This document shows, piece by piece, positions 17,404 to 26,860 of a DNA stretch of 64,000 nucleotides. The DNA comes from JAGQRJ01 sp041402045 (GTDB taxonomy: Bacteria > Planctomycetota > J058). Positions within the stretch are counted from its first letter, which is position 1. Every line of letters begins with the position of its first letter. Made by a program: the position numbers and the translations under genes. Below the pieces are notes generated by a model, which made no database searches, was not told the DNA's origin, and saw only the letters and a program-made list of their open reading frames with translations. Location: NCBI GenBank assembly GCA_041402045.1, contig JAWKSZ010000041.1, positions 1-64,000 of the forward strand, read 5' to 3'.

Positions 17404-18534
17404 CTAGGCCACCACGTTGCGCCGGGAGAGCGCGCGCCCGTAGATCTCGAGCAGCGCCTCGAAGGTCGCCTCCCAGGCGTAGCGCTGAGCGTGGGCGCGG
17501 GTCTGGGCGTAGCGCTCGGGGGACTCGGCCACCTGCGCGAGCTTGGCCGCGAAGTCGGCGGGGTCGCTGGGCCGCGCCAGCTCGCCGGTGCCGGGGACCA
17601 CGAGGTCCGTCGGCCCGCCGCGGCGCGCGGCGACCACCGGCAGCCCGGCGGCCATGCCCTCGAGCACGGTCAGGCTGAAGGTCTCGTTGGGCGAGGGCAT
17701 GACCAGCACGTCCGCCGCGGCGTAGCGCCGGGCGAGCTCCTCGCCGTAGGGCAGCCCGCCCCAGAACGTGATCCGCCCGTCGCTCTGTGCCTGGCGCTCG
17801 AGCCGCGCGCGCAGCGGGCCGTCGCCGACCACGTCCAGGCGGTAGCGCCCGGACGGGGTCAGGCGCTGGAAGGCGTCCAGGAGCACGGGGACGTCCTTCT
17901 CCCGGCTGAGGCGCCCCACGTAGAGGATCCGGCAGGGGTCCTCGGGTCCGCGCGCCTGCTCGCCGGGCTGGAACAGCTCCAGGTTGACCCCCAGCGGGAG
18001 GCACTCCAGGCGCTCGAGGCCCGGGGCTTCGAGCCGCGAGCGCATGTCCGTCGAGGACACGATCAGCCGGTCGCAGTGCCGGTAGCAGTAGTCGACGTAG
18101 CGCCAGGCCCAGTGCTCGGCGGCGGCGGCCAGGCGCGAGCTGAAGCGCGCGGCGCTCGGGCGGGCAATGAACGTGGGCAGGTGCACGTGGTAGAAGCCCA
18201 GCACCGGCACGCAGCGGTCGGCGGCGGCGGCGACCTTGCCCAAGAGGTAGGCGCAGTCGACCTCGACCACGTCGGGGCGGAACTCGCGCAGGAAGCGCTG
18301 GACCTGGCCGAACTGCGCCAGGACGCGGTGCTCGGGGTTGCTCGGCAGCGGCGGGCTCTTGATCGTATAGAGCTCCGAGCCGTAGAGCTGGGCGCGCCGC
18401 GTGCGCTTGCCGGGGACGACCACCGCGTGCGCGACCCCGCGCTCGGCGAAGTAGCGCGCCTTCTCCTCGAGGTAGGTGTTGACGCCCCCCTGGCCTCCGT
18501 CGAGGTAGAGGGTGGTCAGGTCACAGACCCGCAT
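17404..18534 (-). CDS. Glycosyltransferase family 4 (group 1)
   Basis: 376 residues with a GT-B fold. The N-terminal acceptor domain opens with GGQGGVNTYLEEKARYFAERG and the C-terminal donor domain has ILYVGRLSREKDVPVLLDAF, DVVGDGPLRARLE and the EX7E-type NETFSLTVLEGMAAGLPVVA. Retaining transfer from a nucleotide sugar to a lipid or glycan at the inner face of the membrane is expected. The next gene upstream is a lipoprotein 27 bases away. Acceptor unknown. Confidence 0.92.
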   Translation of the reverse strand: MRVCDLTTLYLDGGQGGVNTYLEEKARYFAERGVAHAVVVPGKRTRRAQLYGSELYTIKSPPLPSNPEHRVLAQFGQVQRFLREFRPDVVEVDCAYLLGKVAAAADRCVPVLGFYHVHLPTFIARPSAARFSSRLAAAAEHWAWRYVDYCYRHCDRLIVSSTDMRSRLEAPGLERLECLPLGVNLELFQPGEQARGPEDPCRILYVGRLSREKDVPVLLDAFQRLTPSGRYRLDVVGDGPLRARLERQAQSDGRITFWGGLPYGEELARRYAAADVLVMPSPNETFSLTVLEGMAAGLPVVAARRGGPTDLVVPGTGELARPSDPADFAAKLAQVAESPERYAQTRAHAQRYAWEATFEALLEIYGRALSRRNVVA

Positions 18535-18561
18535 GGACCACCTCGATCTTCAGCGGGGCGA

Positions 18562-19449
18562 TCAGAGGCCCTCGCGCAGCTCGATCGTGATCACGTCCCC
18601 GGCCTCGTTGACGCTCTCGAGCTTGAGGGTGACCGGCCCGTCGACCTTCCAGGTCTTGGTGTCCTCGAAGCTCTGCCCCGGCTTCACGAAGGCGAAGGTG
18701 GTCTGGGGGTCGGCGAAGGACTCGCCGTTGGCGTCGACCAGCTCCACGCGCCACCACGCGGGCTCGCCGGTCTCGGGGTCCGACTGCGACTCGACGTGGA
18801 TCCGCAGCTCGACCTTGCCCGGCGCGCAGGCCAGGAGCGCGAACTGCGGGCTGTTGCTCCCGCCCACCGTGCAGGTCAGGCGCGCGCGCCCGTCGACGAA
18901 GCCGACCTCGGTCGGGTTCGTGGGGTCCTGGCTCAGGGGCGCGGGCAGGGCGCGCTTGGGCGGCGGGGTGTTGTCAGGCTTGGTGAGGTCGACCTCGACC
19001 CGGTCAGGGGTCCGGCCGGTGGGGCGCTCCCGAGGCCGCTCAGGCTCGGGCTCGGGCTTGGTCCGCGGCTCGACCTCGAACCCCGGCGGCGGCGCGGCGG
19101 TGTATTCGTGGATCCGCGAGCTGCGGTAGAAGAACACCGAATCGATCACGCCGTCCTTGGCCGGGCGCGAGCCGTCCTGCTTCCAGTTCTGGATCCGGCA
19201 GTCGACGACCTCCTCGTCGCCCCCCGCGATCATGGGCACGCCCGCCACGCCCTTGTAGCCTTGGTAGTAGGCCTCGACCTGGCAGTACTGGGCCACGTGG
19301 GCCAGGCCCTTGACCCGCACCCGCACGATCAGCTCGTTGCGCTCTTGATCGGAGACGTCGTAGGCGAGGATCTCGGCCCCGGGGCAGCCGGCGCACAGGA
19401 GGCCGACCGCGGCCACGGCGGCGGCGCTGAGGATCACGCGCAAGGTCAT
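18562..19449 (-). CDS. Lipoprotein of unknown function
   Basis: 295 residues from the ATG at 19449 with GGGAGG upstream. A hydrophobic leader ends in LLCAGC, a plausible lipobox, so the mature protein would be lipid-anchored at Cys-22 or so. Residues 30-110 are beta-rich, 115-160 are a Pro/Glu/Arg-rich linker containing alternating EPEPE, and 165-295 form a second beta-rich domain. No known family recognised. It precedes the GT4 gene on the same strand. Confidence 0.75.
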   Translation of the reverse strand: MTLRVILSAAAVAAVGLLCAGCPGAEILAYDVSDQERNELIVRVRVKGLAHVAQYCQVEAYYQGYKGVAGVPMIAGGDEEVVDCRIQNWKQDGSRPAKDGVIDSVFFYRSSRIHEYTAAPPPGFEVEPRTKPEPEPERPRERPTGRTPDRVEVDLTKPDNTPPPKRALPAPLSQDPTNPTEVGFVDGRARLTCTVGGSNSPQFALLACAPGKVELRIHVESQSDPETGEPAWWRVELVDANGESFADPQTTFAFVKPGQSFEDTKTWKVDGPVTLKLESVNEAGDVITIELREGL

Positions 19450-19810
19450 GGGAGCCTCCCCCACCCGATCTGCGGGTGGCCGCAGAGTATAGCTCTCGGG
19501 CTCAGAGGCGCAAAGTTCAAGCTCACGGTCACTTACTCCCCAAGGTGCCTCCCCGCGACGCGCCACGTGAACGCGCATTCACACTTTCGCGGGGGCCACG
19601 GTTCGCCCCGGCGGTGCGTCTCACCGCGAACGAAGGTCACGGCGGCTGGCGCCAGGCGGTTGCACCCCCGCGTCGCTGTGTCGCCCTCCGGCCGTCGCTC
19701 GGAGGCCGCAACCTCACGCTCTCGCGAGGCTTGGGGGTATTGCACAGCCGTGACCCACCCCGGAGTCGCGCTGGCTAGGGGAGGGGTGGGAAGCGAAGGA
19801 AGCGCCACCT
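19450..19810. other. Divergent intergenic region
   Basis: 361 bases between the lipoprotein gene and the protease gene, which are transcribed away from each other, so promoters for both must lie here. I see no convincing -10/-35 pair, no long hairpin and no repeat shared with other parts of the window. Confidence 0.5.
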
Positions 19811-21949
19811 ATGCACGCACGACTCCTCCTCTGGGGCGCGCTCCTCGCGAGCGCCGCCAGCGCCCAACACCGCGGCCCCGACCTCACCCAGGCCGCCCGC
19901 GGCGCGGACCTCGTCGCGGCGGGTTACGCCCTGCGCTGGGACTTCGAGACCGGCACCCTCGCCCGGCTGCGCTGGCCCGAGGGGCCCGCCCTGGCGGGCA
20001 CGTCCGAGGCGGCGGCGCGGCTGGCCCTCGACGCGCTGCGCCCGTTCCTCGACCCGACCCTCGTGATCGTCGACGCCGGCGCCCTCGCGCCCCTGGCTGG
20101 CCCGGTCCTGGTCGCCTCGCCCGCCCACGACCTCGGCCACGGTCGGCAGCGGGTGGACTTCCAGCAGCGAGCGGGGGCCTACCCCGTGCTCCACGCTGGG
20201 GTCAGCGTCGAGCTGGCCTTCGACGGCGAGGGCTGGCGCCCGGTCGTGGCGCGCGTGCGCTACCTGCCGCAGATCCCCCCGCTCCCCGGAGCGGACCCCG
20301 AGGTCGAGGCCGCGCTCCTCGAGCGGTTCCCCAGCTACGAGGGGCTGGACGTCGCCTTCGAGACCACGGTCCAGCGCGTGGCCGTGCCCACCCCCGCGGG
20401 GGTGCGCCCGGCCTTCGCCGTCACCGTGTTCGAGCCGCCGGTCACCAGTTGGCAGGTGCACGTGGACGCCGAGACCGGCGTCGAGCTCGGCCGGTTCGAG
20501 GTCTCGTGCACGGCAGTCGCCCGCGGGCAGGTCTACGCCCAGAACCCGGGCGACACCCCGCGCGCGCTGGCGCCGCTGCAGCGGCTCTACGTAAACCAGG
20601 GCGCGCAGCGCGTGACCACCGACGTGCTCGGGACTCACCCCCTGACCGGCATGGTCAGCCTCGACGACGGCCTCGCCGGGCCCCTGACCCGGGTGTTCGT
20701 GAGCGGCGAGGACGAGCTGAGCTACACCGGTCCCGCCGACCTGACCCTCTCGCCCCAGGAGGCCGAGGCGGCCCAGGACGAGCTGGCCGGCTACCAGCAC
20801 CTCACCGACTTCAACCGCCACGTGCAGGCGACCTACCCGCGGTTCCTCGGCTCCGACGCCGCGCGCACACGATTCGCGCTGGCCGTGCGCTACAAGAACA
20901 ACCAGGGCCAGGCGGTGCGCAACGCGTTCTTCACCCCGCAGAACACGACTGCCGGCGGCGAGACCTTCACCGGGCTGATCGCCATGGGCACCTTCGGCAC
21001 CCGCGAGGCCGCGCGCTCCTCCTCGGTGGTCCAGCACGAGTACTGCCACGCGCTGTTCAGCGAGATCGTGAACCTCGGCGGCGACGAGCAGGCCAACGGG
21101 CTGAACGAGGGCCTGGCCGACTACCTGCCCAGCGCCTTCAAGGAGGACCCCCTCGTCGGGGGGTGGCTGGTCCAGGGCGCGATCCGCGACCTGCGCGACC
21201 GGTTCGTGTGGCCCCAGGACCGCAACGGTGACGTGCACCGCGTGGGACATATCTTCGCCGGCGCGCTGTGGCGCGCCCGCGCGGCGGCGGAGGCCCTGGA
21301 CCCCGACGGGCGCCTGGCGATCGATCAGGCGGTGGTCGAGGGGCTGTTCCGCCTGCAGAACCAGCCCGACCTGATCGACGCCCGCGAGGCGATCCTCGAG
21401 GGCGACCGGGTGGTCAACGGCGGCGCCTACCGCGTGACCCTCTCCGACGCGCTCAACGAGCACGGGATCGGCCCCGCGGCCCAGAACGACGCGCCGACCC
21501 TGGCGGCGTTCGCGACCCCGGCCCCGGTCGAGGTCGGCGACACCCTCGAGCTGACCCTGACCCTCGACGACCCCGACGGCGACCCGCTGCGCGTCGCCTG
21601 GAGCCCCCTCGCCAACACGGACTACGACGAGGCCACCCGGACCTTCCGCTTCCAGCCCAACGCCACGCAGATCGGCCAGCACACGGTGACCTTCACCGTG
21701 AGCGACGAGGCGTTCTCGACGAGCGAGAGCGTGACCCTCGAGGTCGTCGCCGCGCCCGGCGCCCAGACGACGCTCCCCGGCGCCAGCGCGACGCCAGGGG
21801 CCACCCCCCGCGCGGCGGCTCCGGCGCCCGCGCCGCGCTCGGGCGGCGGCGGCGGCGGCGGCGGCTGCAGCCTGGGCGGGGAGTCCGGCGGCGCCGCCTG
21901 GGCCCTCGCGCTGCTCGGCGCGCTCCTGCTCCTGCGTCGGCGCGCCTAG
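19811..21949 (+). CDS. M36-like secreted metalloprotease with C-terminal sorting tail
   Basis: 712 residues. A signal peptide (ending near SAASAQ) is followed by an FTP-like propeptide region (about 25-235), then a catalytic domain with HEYCH at 409-413 and the third ligand Glu in NGLNEGLADYL about 25 residues later, as in fungalysin-type gluzincins. A Cadherin-like/Ig domain (about 560-650) precedes a Gly-rich stretch with GGCSLGG, a hydrophobic helix and a final RRR. That tripartite tail with a Cys resembles MYXO-CTERM or Synergist-CTERM anchors, implying cell-surface sorting. Stop shares CTAG with the convergent gene. Confidence 0.88.
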   Translation: MHARLLLWGALLASAASAQHRGPDLTQAARGADLVAAGYALRWDFETGTLARLRWPEGPALAGTSEAAARLALDALRPFLDPTLVIVDAGALAPLAGPVLVASPAHDLGHGRQRVDFQQRAGAYPVLHAGVSVELAFDGEGWRPVVARVRYLPQIPPLPGADPEVEAALLERFPSYEGLDVAFETTVQRVAVPTPAGVRPAFAVTVFEPPVTSWQVHVDAETGVELGRFEVSCTAVARGQVYAQNPGDTPRALAPLQRLYVNQGAQRVTTDVLGTHPLTGMVSLDDGLAGPLTRVFVSGEDELSYTGPADLTLSPQEAEAAQDELAGYQHLTDFNRHVQATYPRFLGSDAARTRFALAVRYKNNQGQAVRNAFFTPQNTTAGGETFTGLIAMGTFGTREAARSSSVVQHEYCHALFSEIVNLGGDEQANGLNEGLADYLPSAFKEDPLVGGWLVQGAIRDLRDRFVWPQDRNGDVHRVGHIFAGALWRARAAAEALDPDGRLAIDQAVVEGLFRLQNQPDLIDAREAILEGDRVVNGGAYRVTLSDALNEHGIGPAAQNDAPTLAAFATPAPVEVGDTLELTLTLDDPDGDPLRVAWSPLANTDYDEATRTFRFQPNATQIGQHTVTFTVSDEAFSTSESVTLEVVAAPGAQTTLPGASATPGATPRAAAPAPAPRSGGGGGGGGCSLGGESGGAAWALALLGALLLLRRRA

Positions 21950-22422
21950 CGGCGGCGGCCGTCGCCGCCGTCGAGGGTCGTCTTCAGGTTCACGAGGTAG
22001 CCCTCGAGGATCCGCGTGTTCTCGCGGGCGAAGAGCACCTCGGCGGGCTTCTTCAGCAAGCGCGGGATCCCCATGCGCAGCACGAGGTCGTTGTCGAGGG
22101 TCAGCCGCGCGCCGCTCGGCGCGGCCACGATCGTCCAGGTCCCGCGCAGCTCCGAGTTGCCCACGCCCGGGATCGGGGTCCAGCGCAAGGTCTTCTGCTC
22201 CGGGTCCGGGGCGTAGCGACAGGCGTAGTCCACGTAGAGCGAGACCTTGCCCGCCCCGACCTTGCGCGTCACCCAGCGCCAGCCGTCGTCGTAGCGCACG
22301 ACCGACTCCAAGCCCGACACGTGGCGGCTCGACTCGTAGACGTCGGCGACCAGGGCGAAGGCGTCCTCGGGCGACGCGGTCACCTCGACCGACCCCTGGA
22401 AGTGGGAGTGGAGCTCGATCAT
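21946..22422 (-). CDS. SRPBCC/polyketide cyclase-like protein
   Basis: 158 residues: a START-type helix-grip fold with the opening IELHSHFQGSVEVTASPEDAF, then VADVYESSRHVSGLESV, RWTPIPGVGNSELRGTW and a long C-terminal helix. This family binds hydrophobic ligands. No signal peptide. 16 bases downstream of the alpha/beta-hydrolase gene on the same strand and probably co-transcribed. Its stop overlaps that of the metalloprotease. Confidence 0.8.
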   Translation of the reverse strand: MIELHSHFQGSVEVTASPEDAFALVADVYESSRHVSGLESVVRYDDGWRWVTRKVGAGKVSLYVDYACRYAPDPEQKTLRWTPIPGVGNSELRGTWTIVAAPSGARLTLDNDLVLRMGIPRLLKKPAEVLFARENTRILEGYLVNLKTTLDGGDGRRR

Positions 22423-22438
22423 GGGCGTCTCACGGGGT

Positions 22439-23080
22439 TCAGGCGGGAGGGGTGGCGCCGAGGAAGCGCCGGGTGATCCGGGCCAGCTGCCCCAGGCCCT
22501 CGCGCAGGGCGCGGCTGTCGGCGTCGACGACCTCGCGCAGCAGCTCCAGCGGCTCGAGCAGGTCCTGCAGCGGGCGTTGCACCGCGACGTCTCCCATTTC
22601 GGCCGAGGCCTGGACCAGGAGCACCGGGGGGCGAATCGTGGGGATCGCGGCCGGTGGGTCGACCGGCGAGACCAGGATCACCCGGGTGACGGGGAGGCGC
22701 TCGGCCAGGCGCAGCGCGGTCCAGGCCCCGCTCAGGTAGCCGGCCACGGCCAGCTCGGGCCCGCCCCGGGAGCTCTCCTGGAGGAAGTCCGCCGCGGCGG
22801 CCGCGTCCTCGAGCGCGAGCTCGGGGTCCGGGTCGGGCTCGCCCTCGCTGGCGCCCACCCCGCGGAAGTCGAAGCGCAGGCTGGCCAGGCCTCCGTAGGC
22901 GGCGGCGTAGGCCAGCTCGTTGATCACCGGAGCGTGCATGCTCCCCCCGGCTCCGGCCAGGGGCGGCACGATCAGGAGCCCGGGCCCACCCCCGCGGAGG
23001 TAGATCCCGTCCAGGCACACGGGCCGGCCCTCGGGGGTCGGGCGGGGGATCAGCACGGGTCGCTCGAGCAGTTGGCCCAT
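22439..23080 (-). CDS. Alpha/beta-hydrolase-fold protein with altered nucleophile elbow
   Basis: 213 residues. The fold is clear: LLIVPPLAGAGGSMHAPVI (oxyanion loop), SLRFDFRGVGASEGEPDP and a beta5 segment AVAGYLSGAW. Family members have GYSFGA at that point with Ser as nucleophile; here the position is Leu and a Ser follows one residue later, so classical catalysis is doubtful. A DPPAAIP segment and a shortened C-terminus without an obvious catalytic His agree with loss of activity. Divergent from the next gene. Confidence 0.75.
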   Translation of the reverse strand: MGQLLERPVLIPRPTPEGRPVCLDGIYLRGGGPGLLIVPPLAGAGGSMHAPVINELAYAAAYGGLASLRFDFRGVGASEGEPDPDPELALEDAAAAADFLQESSRGGPELAVAGYLSGAWTALRLAERLPVTRVILVSPVDPPAAIPTIRPPVLLVQASAEMGDVAVQRPLQDLLEPLELLREVVDADSRALREGLGQLARITRRFLGATPPA

Positions 23081-23183
23081 GGCCCTAAGTTACATGGTTT
23101 CGGGGCCAGCCAGAGGGTGGAGGGGGCGGGGTCGCTGGTTCGAGCCGGGCCGGGGGGGTACAGTCCCGAAGGAGGGACGGGGC

Positions 23184-24854
23184 ATGGTGTCGGACGCCAA
23201 AGAGAAGGTCTGGTTCGCACGGGAGGTGTTCCAGCTCTTCGTGAAGGCGTTCACGAACCTCAAGCTCTACCCCCACCACCACGTGCACGCCCAGACCGCC
23301 GTCGGCGCCTTCGTGGACCGCGTGCGCAGCTTCGTCAGCCTCCACGGTGTGCTGCGACTCAATGTGGGGCAAGACACCTTCAGCATTGGCGACCAGGTCG
23401 TCTACGAGGAGGAGAACCGCAACGAGAACCTGGCCTTCCGCCTCTACGTCGACGGCCTGCGCGAGCTCTCGATCCGCCCCGGGGTGACCCGGGAGGAGGC
23501 CGAGCGCCTGGCGCAGGTGTTCTACAAAGCAGTCGTCGACACCACGAGCGACGCCACGCTGCTCCTGTGGGAGGGCGACTTCCACTTCATCGACTACGCC
23601 GCGATCAACTCGCTGTCCGAAGCCTGGGACCAGCCCGACTTCCTCTCCAACGAGTCCCTCGAGCAACTCCGGGACATGAACTCGAACGCCGACGACCTCG
23701 TGCAGCAGCTCACGCGCAACGCCGGCAACCGCGCGACCTACGACTTCGAGCTCTCGGACCGCGGGTCGGAGCTCGAAGAGCTGGCGCGCCTGGGCGACCT
23801 CTCCGACGACGGCGAGGGCGAGGACACCCAGAGCTCCGAGGACGACATCTACTCGCTGGAGGAGGAGCAGCTCCAGCAACTGCGCCAGGAGGCCATGGCC
23901 TGGGGCCCGGACCGCATGCTGCAGGCGGTGGTCGAGGCCAGCCTCGACGGCCTCGCGCTCCAGCCCGACCTGATCGGGCGCGAGAACGTGAGCTGGCTGC
24001 TGACCGAAGCCCTGGAAATGGCCCTGCGCACCAACGACATGGAGCTCCTCAGCCGCTTCCTCGACCGCTTCGAGGGCGAGCTGGGCCTGACCGAGGAGGA
24101 CGAGGACGAGATCCTGTTCCAGCATGTGTTCGACTGGCTCGGCCGCGAACAGAACCTGAGCCGCCTGGTCGACATGGCGCGGAGCGAGGCCGGCGTCGGC
24201 GGACCCCAGGCGTTCTGTCGGATCCTGGGGCTCCTCGGCGAGCAAGGCCTCCACGCCGCGGTCAACACCTACCTCACCGCCTCCTCCAAGGAGCTCGAGG
24301 AGGCCCTGCTCGAGTTCATTGGGCAGAACCTGCACCTGAACCCGCGGGCGCTGGTGCCGCTCCTCGACAAGCGCGAGGACAAGGAGATCGTGCGCGCGGG
24401 CCTGTTCCTGGTGAGCAAGCAGACCGACCTCGCCCCCGAGACCGTCGAAGAGCTGCTCACCATGGGCAAGGACCACCCCCACCCCGAGGTCAAGAAGTAC
24501 GCCCTGCACCTGTGGCGCACCATGACCGACCAGGGCGAGGTGGACTCCTACGTCGACGCGCTCAGCGCCGAGACCCAGCGCGACCGCTTCCGCGCGCTGA
24601 AATACGTGGTCGACAAGCGCTTCCGCCCGGCCCTGGACAAGCTCAAGGAGGTCGTCGAGTCCAAGGAGTTCCTGGACTGGGACCCCCGCGAGCGCAAGGC
24701 CTACCTCCAGGCGATCCGGATCCTGGGCGAGACCGCCTCGATCGGCTTCCTGCAGCGCCAGGCCCAGCGGCGCACGGGCGTATTCAAGCGCGCGCAGATC
24801 AAGGAGATTCGCGAGCTGGCCGAGGCCGAGCTCGAGAAGCTGAAGAAGCGCTGA
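23184..24854 (+). CDS. Large helical repeat protein of unknown function
   Basis: 556 residues from the ATG at 23184 preceded by AAGGAGGG. Begins MVSDAKEKVWFAREVFQLFV, then a region (20-150) containing YPHHHVHAQTA and VLRLNVGQDTFSIGDQVVYE that also has a counterpart in the next gene (SVRIQSEEGMIFFNKEPL). An acidic linker lies at about 205-240; from 250 to the end are HEAT-like helical pairs (EVKKYALHLWRTM, RDRFRALKYVVDKRFRPAL). Cytoplasmic scaffold by appearance. First gene of a four-gene block ending in a Ser/Thr kinase. Confidence 0.75.
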   Translation: MVSDAKEKVWFAREVFQLFVKAFTNLKLYPHHHVHAQTAVGAFVDRVRSFVSLHGVLRLNVGQDTFSIGDQVVYEEENRNENLAFRLYVDGLRELSIRPGVTREEAERLAQVFYKAVVDTTSDATLLLWEGDFHFIDYAAINSLSEAWDQPDFLSNESLEQLRDMNSNADDLVQQLTRNAGNRATYDFELSDRGSELEELARLGDLSDDGEGEDTQSSEDDIYSLEEEQLQQLRQEAMAWGPDRMLQAVVEASLDGLALQPDLIGRENVSWLLTEALEMALRTNDMELLSRFLDRFEGELGLTEEDEDEILFQHVFDWLGREQNLSRLVDMARSEAGVGGPQAFCRILGLLGEQGLHAAVNTYLTASSKELEEALLEFIGQNLHLNPRALVPLLDKREDKEIVRAGLFLVSKQTDLAPETVEELLTMGKDHPHPEVKKYALHLWRTMTDQGEVDSYVDALSAETQRDRFRALKYVVDKRFRPALDKLKEVVESKEFLDWDPRERKAYLQAIRILGETASIGFLQRQAQRRTGVFKRAQIKEIRELAEAELEKLKKR

Positions 24855-24888
24855 GGCGCGGCCGCCAGGCCCAGAGGGAGGAGCGAGG

Positions 24889-26301
24889 GTGTCCGACGCC
24901 CAGAATCAGAAGCAAGAGCTCGCGCACCGGTTCTGCACGCTGCTGCTCCAGTTGAACCGCCTGCAGAAGCTCTACGACGTCGACAACGTCAACCTCGAGG
25001 AGCCGCTGCAGAAGATCCAGGAGGTCACCGCCGCGCTGGTCTCGCGCTACGGCTCGGTCCGGATCCAGTCCGAAGAGGGCATGATCTTCTTCAACAAGGA
25101 GCCCCTGCGCGGCGGGCGCAAGGCGTTCCCCATGATCCAGGCCCTGGTCTCGACCCTCGACGGCCTGGGGATCGCCGAGCTGGTGTTCGCCGGCGCCGTG
25201 GCCAAGGACGACGTGCGCACGCTCCTGGGCGCGATCCGCGCCTCGAGCGACCAGGGCGAGGAGGCGGTGCGCGGGATCCAGCAGGGGATCGACCTGGCGG
25301 GGATCAAGGACCGGATCCAGGTCAACGCCAAGGGCGAGACGACGTCGCGCGCGGTGGTCGAGCGCGTGCAGATCGACGAGCGCACCTTCTTCCCGCTGGC
25401 GTTCGCGCGGACCCTGGTGCTCCTGCGCGAGTACGTCAAGAACATGCGCAACGAGGAGCTGAACCGCTACCTCACCCAGAAGATGCACCGCGCGGTGCAA
25501 GAGATCGTGACCCTCGCAGGCCCCTACTTCAACCGCTGGCTGCGCCTGACCGCGGTGCGCACGACCGAGGACAAAGAGTTCAACCACATGGCCTGCACGG
25601 GGATCCTGTGCGTGCTCCTCGGGAACCGCCTGGGCTTCGGCAAGGTCCAGCTCTCGGACCTGGGGCTGTCAGGCATGCTGCACGGGATCGGGCGCTTCCG
25701 GGTCGGCGAGGAGCTCTGGGACCGGGCGAACCTCGACCCCGTCGAGCAAATGGAGCTGGGCAAGCACCCCTACCTCCTGCTCGCGAACCACCTCGAGAGC
25801 CGCAAGGTCAGCGCGAAGATGCTCGTGGCGGCCACGGTGGGCTTCCAGTTCGACCTCCACAAGGGCGTGACCCCGGTGCGGATCCCGCCTGCGGAGCTGC
25901 ACCCCTTCTGCCACGTCGTGCGGGTCTGCGAGCACTACACCTGGCTCACGACCGAGCTCGCCGACCGCCCCGCGCTGCTCCCGGATCAGGCGCTCAAGAG
26001 CATGATCGAGGACGAGAGCGGCGCGTTCGACCCGGTGGTCCTGACCATGTTCGTGAACATGATGGGCATGTTCCCCACGGGGAGCGTGGTCTCGTTGAGC
26101 ACGGGCGAGGTGGCGGTGGTCGTGCACCCCAACGTCGACCAGCCCAAGCGGCCCCTGGTCGCGGTGGTGCTCGCCCCCGACGGCTCGACCGTCGACGGCG
26201 ACTTCCTCGACCTGGGCGACCCCCAGGTCACCTGCGAGATCACGGGCTCGGTCGACCCGCAGGAGCTGGGCCTGCACATCCCCGACTACCTCATGAGCTA
26301 A
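24889..26301 (+). CDS. Degenerate HD-GYP-like protein
   Basis: 470 residues from GTG. The first 190 residues share the YPxx/VRIxxEEGMIFFNKEPL theme with the preceding protein. The C-terminal half follows the HD-GYP pattern (NHMACTGILCVLLGNRLGF, LSGMLHGIGRFRVGEELW, KHPYLLLANH, VVRVCEHYTWLTT) but the HD dyad is HG, and the GYP segment is absent. It should therefore lack cyclic-di-GMP phosphodiesterase activity and act as a binding or scaffold protein. The TAA overlaps the following ATG by one base. Confidence 0.75.
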   Translation: MSDAQNQKQELAHRFCTLLLQLNRLQKLYDVDNVNLEEPLQKIQEVTAALVSRYGSVRIQSEEGMIFFNKEPLRGGRKAFPMIQALVSTLDGLGIAELVFAGAVAKDDVRTLLGAIRASSDQGEEAVRGIQQGIDLAGIKDRIQVNAKGETTSRAVVERVQIDERTFFPLAFARTLVLLREYVKNMRNEELNRYLTQKMHRAVQEIVTLAGPYFNRWLRLTAVRTTEDKEFNHMACTGILCVLLGNRLGFGKVQLSDLGLSGMLHGIGRFRVGEELWDRANLDPVEQMELGKHPYLLLANHLESRKVSAKMLVAATVGFQFDLHKGVTPVRIPPAELHPFCHVVRVCEHYTWLTTELADRPALLPDQALKSMIEDESGAFDPVVLTMFVNMMGMFPTGSVVSLSTGEVAVVVHPNVDQPKRPLVAVVLAPDGSTVDGDFLDLGDPQVTCEITGSVDPQELGLHIPDYLMS

Positions 26302-26858
26302 TGGCGAGCGACTCCGACGTGGTGGTGAAGGCCAGCAAGCTGCTCCGGCGGGTGCAGCGCGGGGACCTCACGCGCGATCGTCTGGAGGTGCTCTCGCTGA
26401 TCGACTACCCACCCGCGGTCGAGGCCCTCGGCGCCGAGGCGCCCCGCGCGCCCCGCGACATGAAGCGCTGGGTCAAGAAGCTCGACGGCTACGGCGCCCG
26501 GGTCAGCGCGCGCATGATCGTGACCTGCGCCCGGCTCCTGCTCCCGGTGTTGGAGGAGTCTGGCGCGGCGGTGCAGGAGTCGGCGGACGCCGTGCGCCTG
26601 GGCGAGGCCTGGCTCGAGGACGAGAGCGAGGACACCGCGCGCACCGCGCTCATGGCCCACTCGCGGGCGGTCGCCGCCGCGGTCCACGTGAAGACCGACG
26701 CCGAGGAGACCGCAGCCCTGGTCGCCGCCTTCGCCGCGCTGGTGCCCACGACCCCGATCCCGGCCATGGACATCGTGGCGGACACCGCCGACACCCTGAC
26801 CCCCGAGGTCGTGCGCCGCGCCGTGCGCCGCGACCTCGCGCGCTGGGCGCTGCGCTAA
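26301..26858 (+). CDS. Hypothetical protein in kinase operon
   Basis: 185 residues; the ATG overlaps the previous stop, so translation is coupled. Entirely helical in appearance, rich in Ala, Arg and acidic residues, without cysteines except one near residue 75. No membrane segment, no recognised family. Its place between the degenerate HD-GYP protein and the kinase (2-base gap) suggests a partner or substrate in the same pathway. Confidence 0.65.
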   Translation: MASDSDVVVKASKLLRRVQRGDLTRDRLEVLSLIDYPPAVEALGAEAPRAPRDMKRWVKKLDGYGARVSARMIVTCARLLLPVLEESGAAVQESADAVRLGEAWLEDESEDTARTALMAHSRAVAAAVHVKTDAEETAALVAAFAALVPTTPIPAMDIVADTADTLTPEVVRRAVRRDLARWALR

Positions 26859-26860
26859 CC

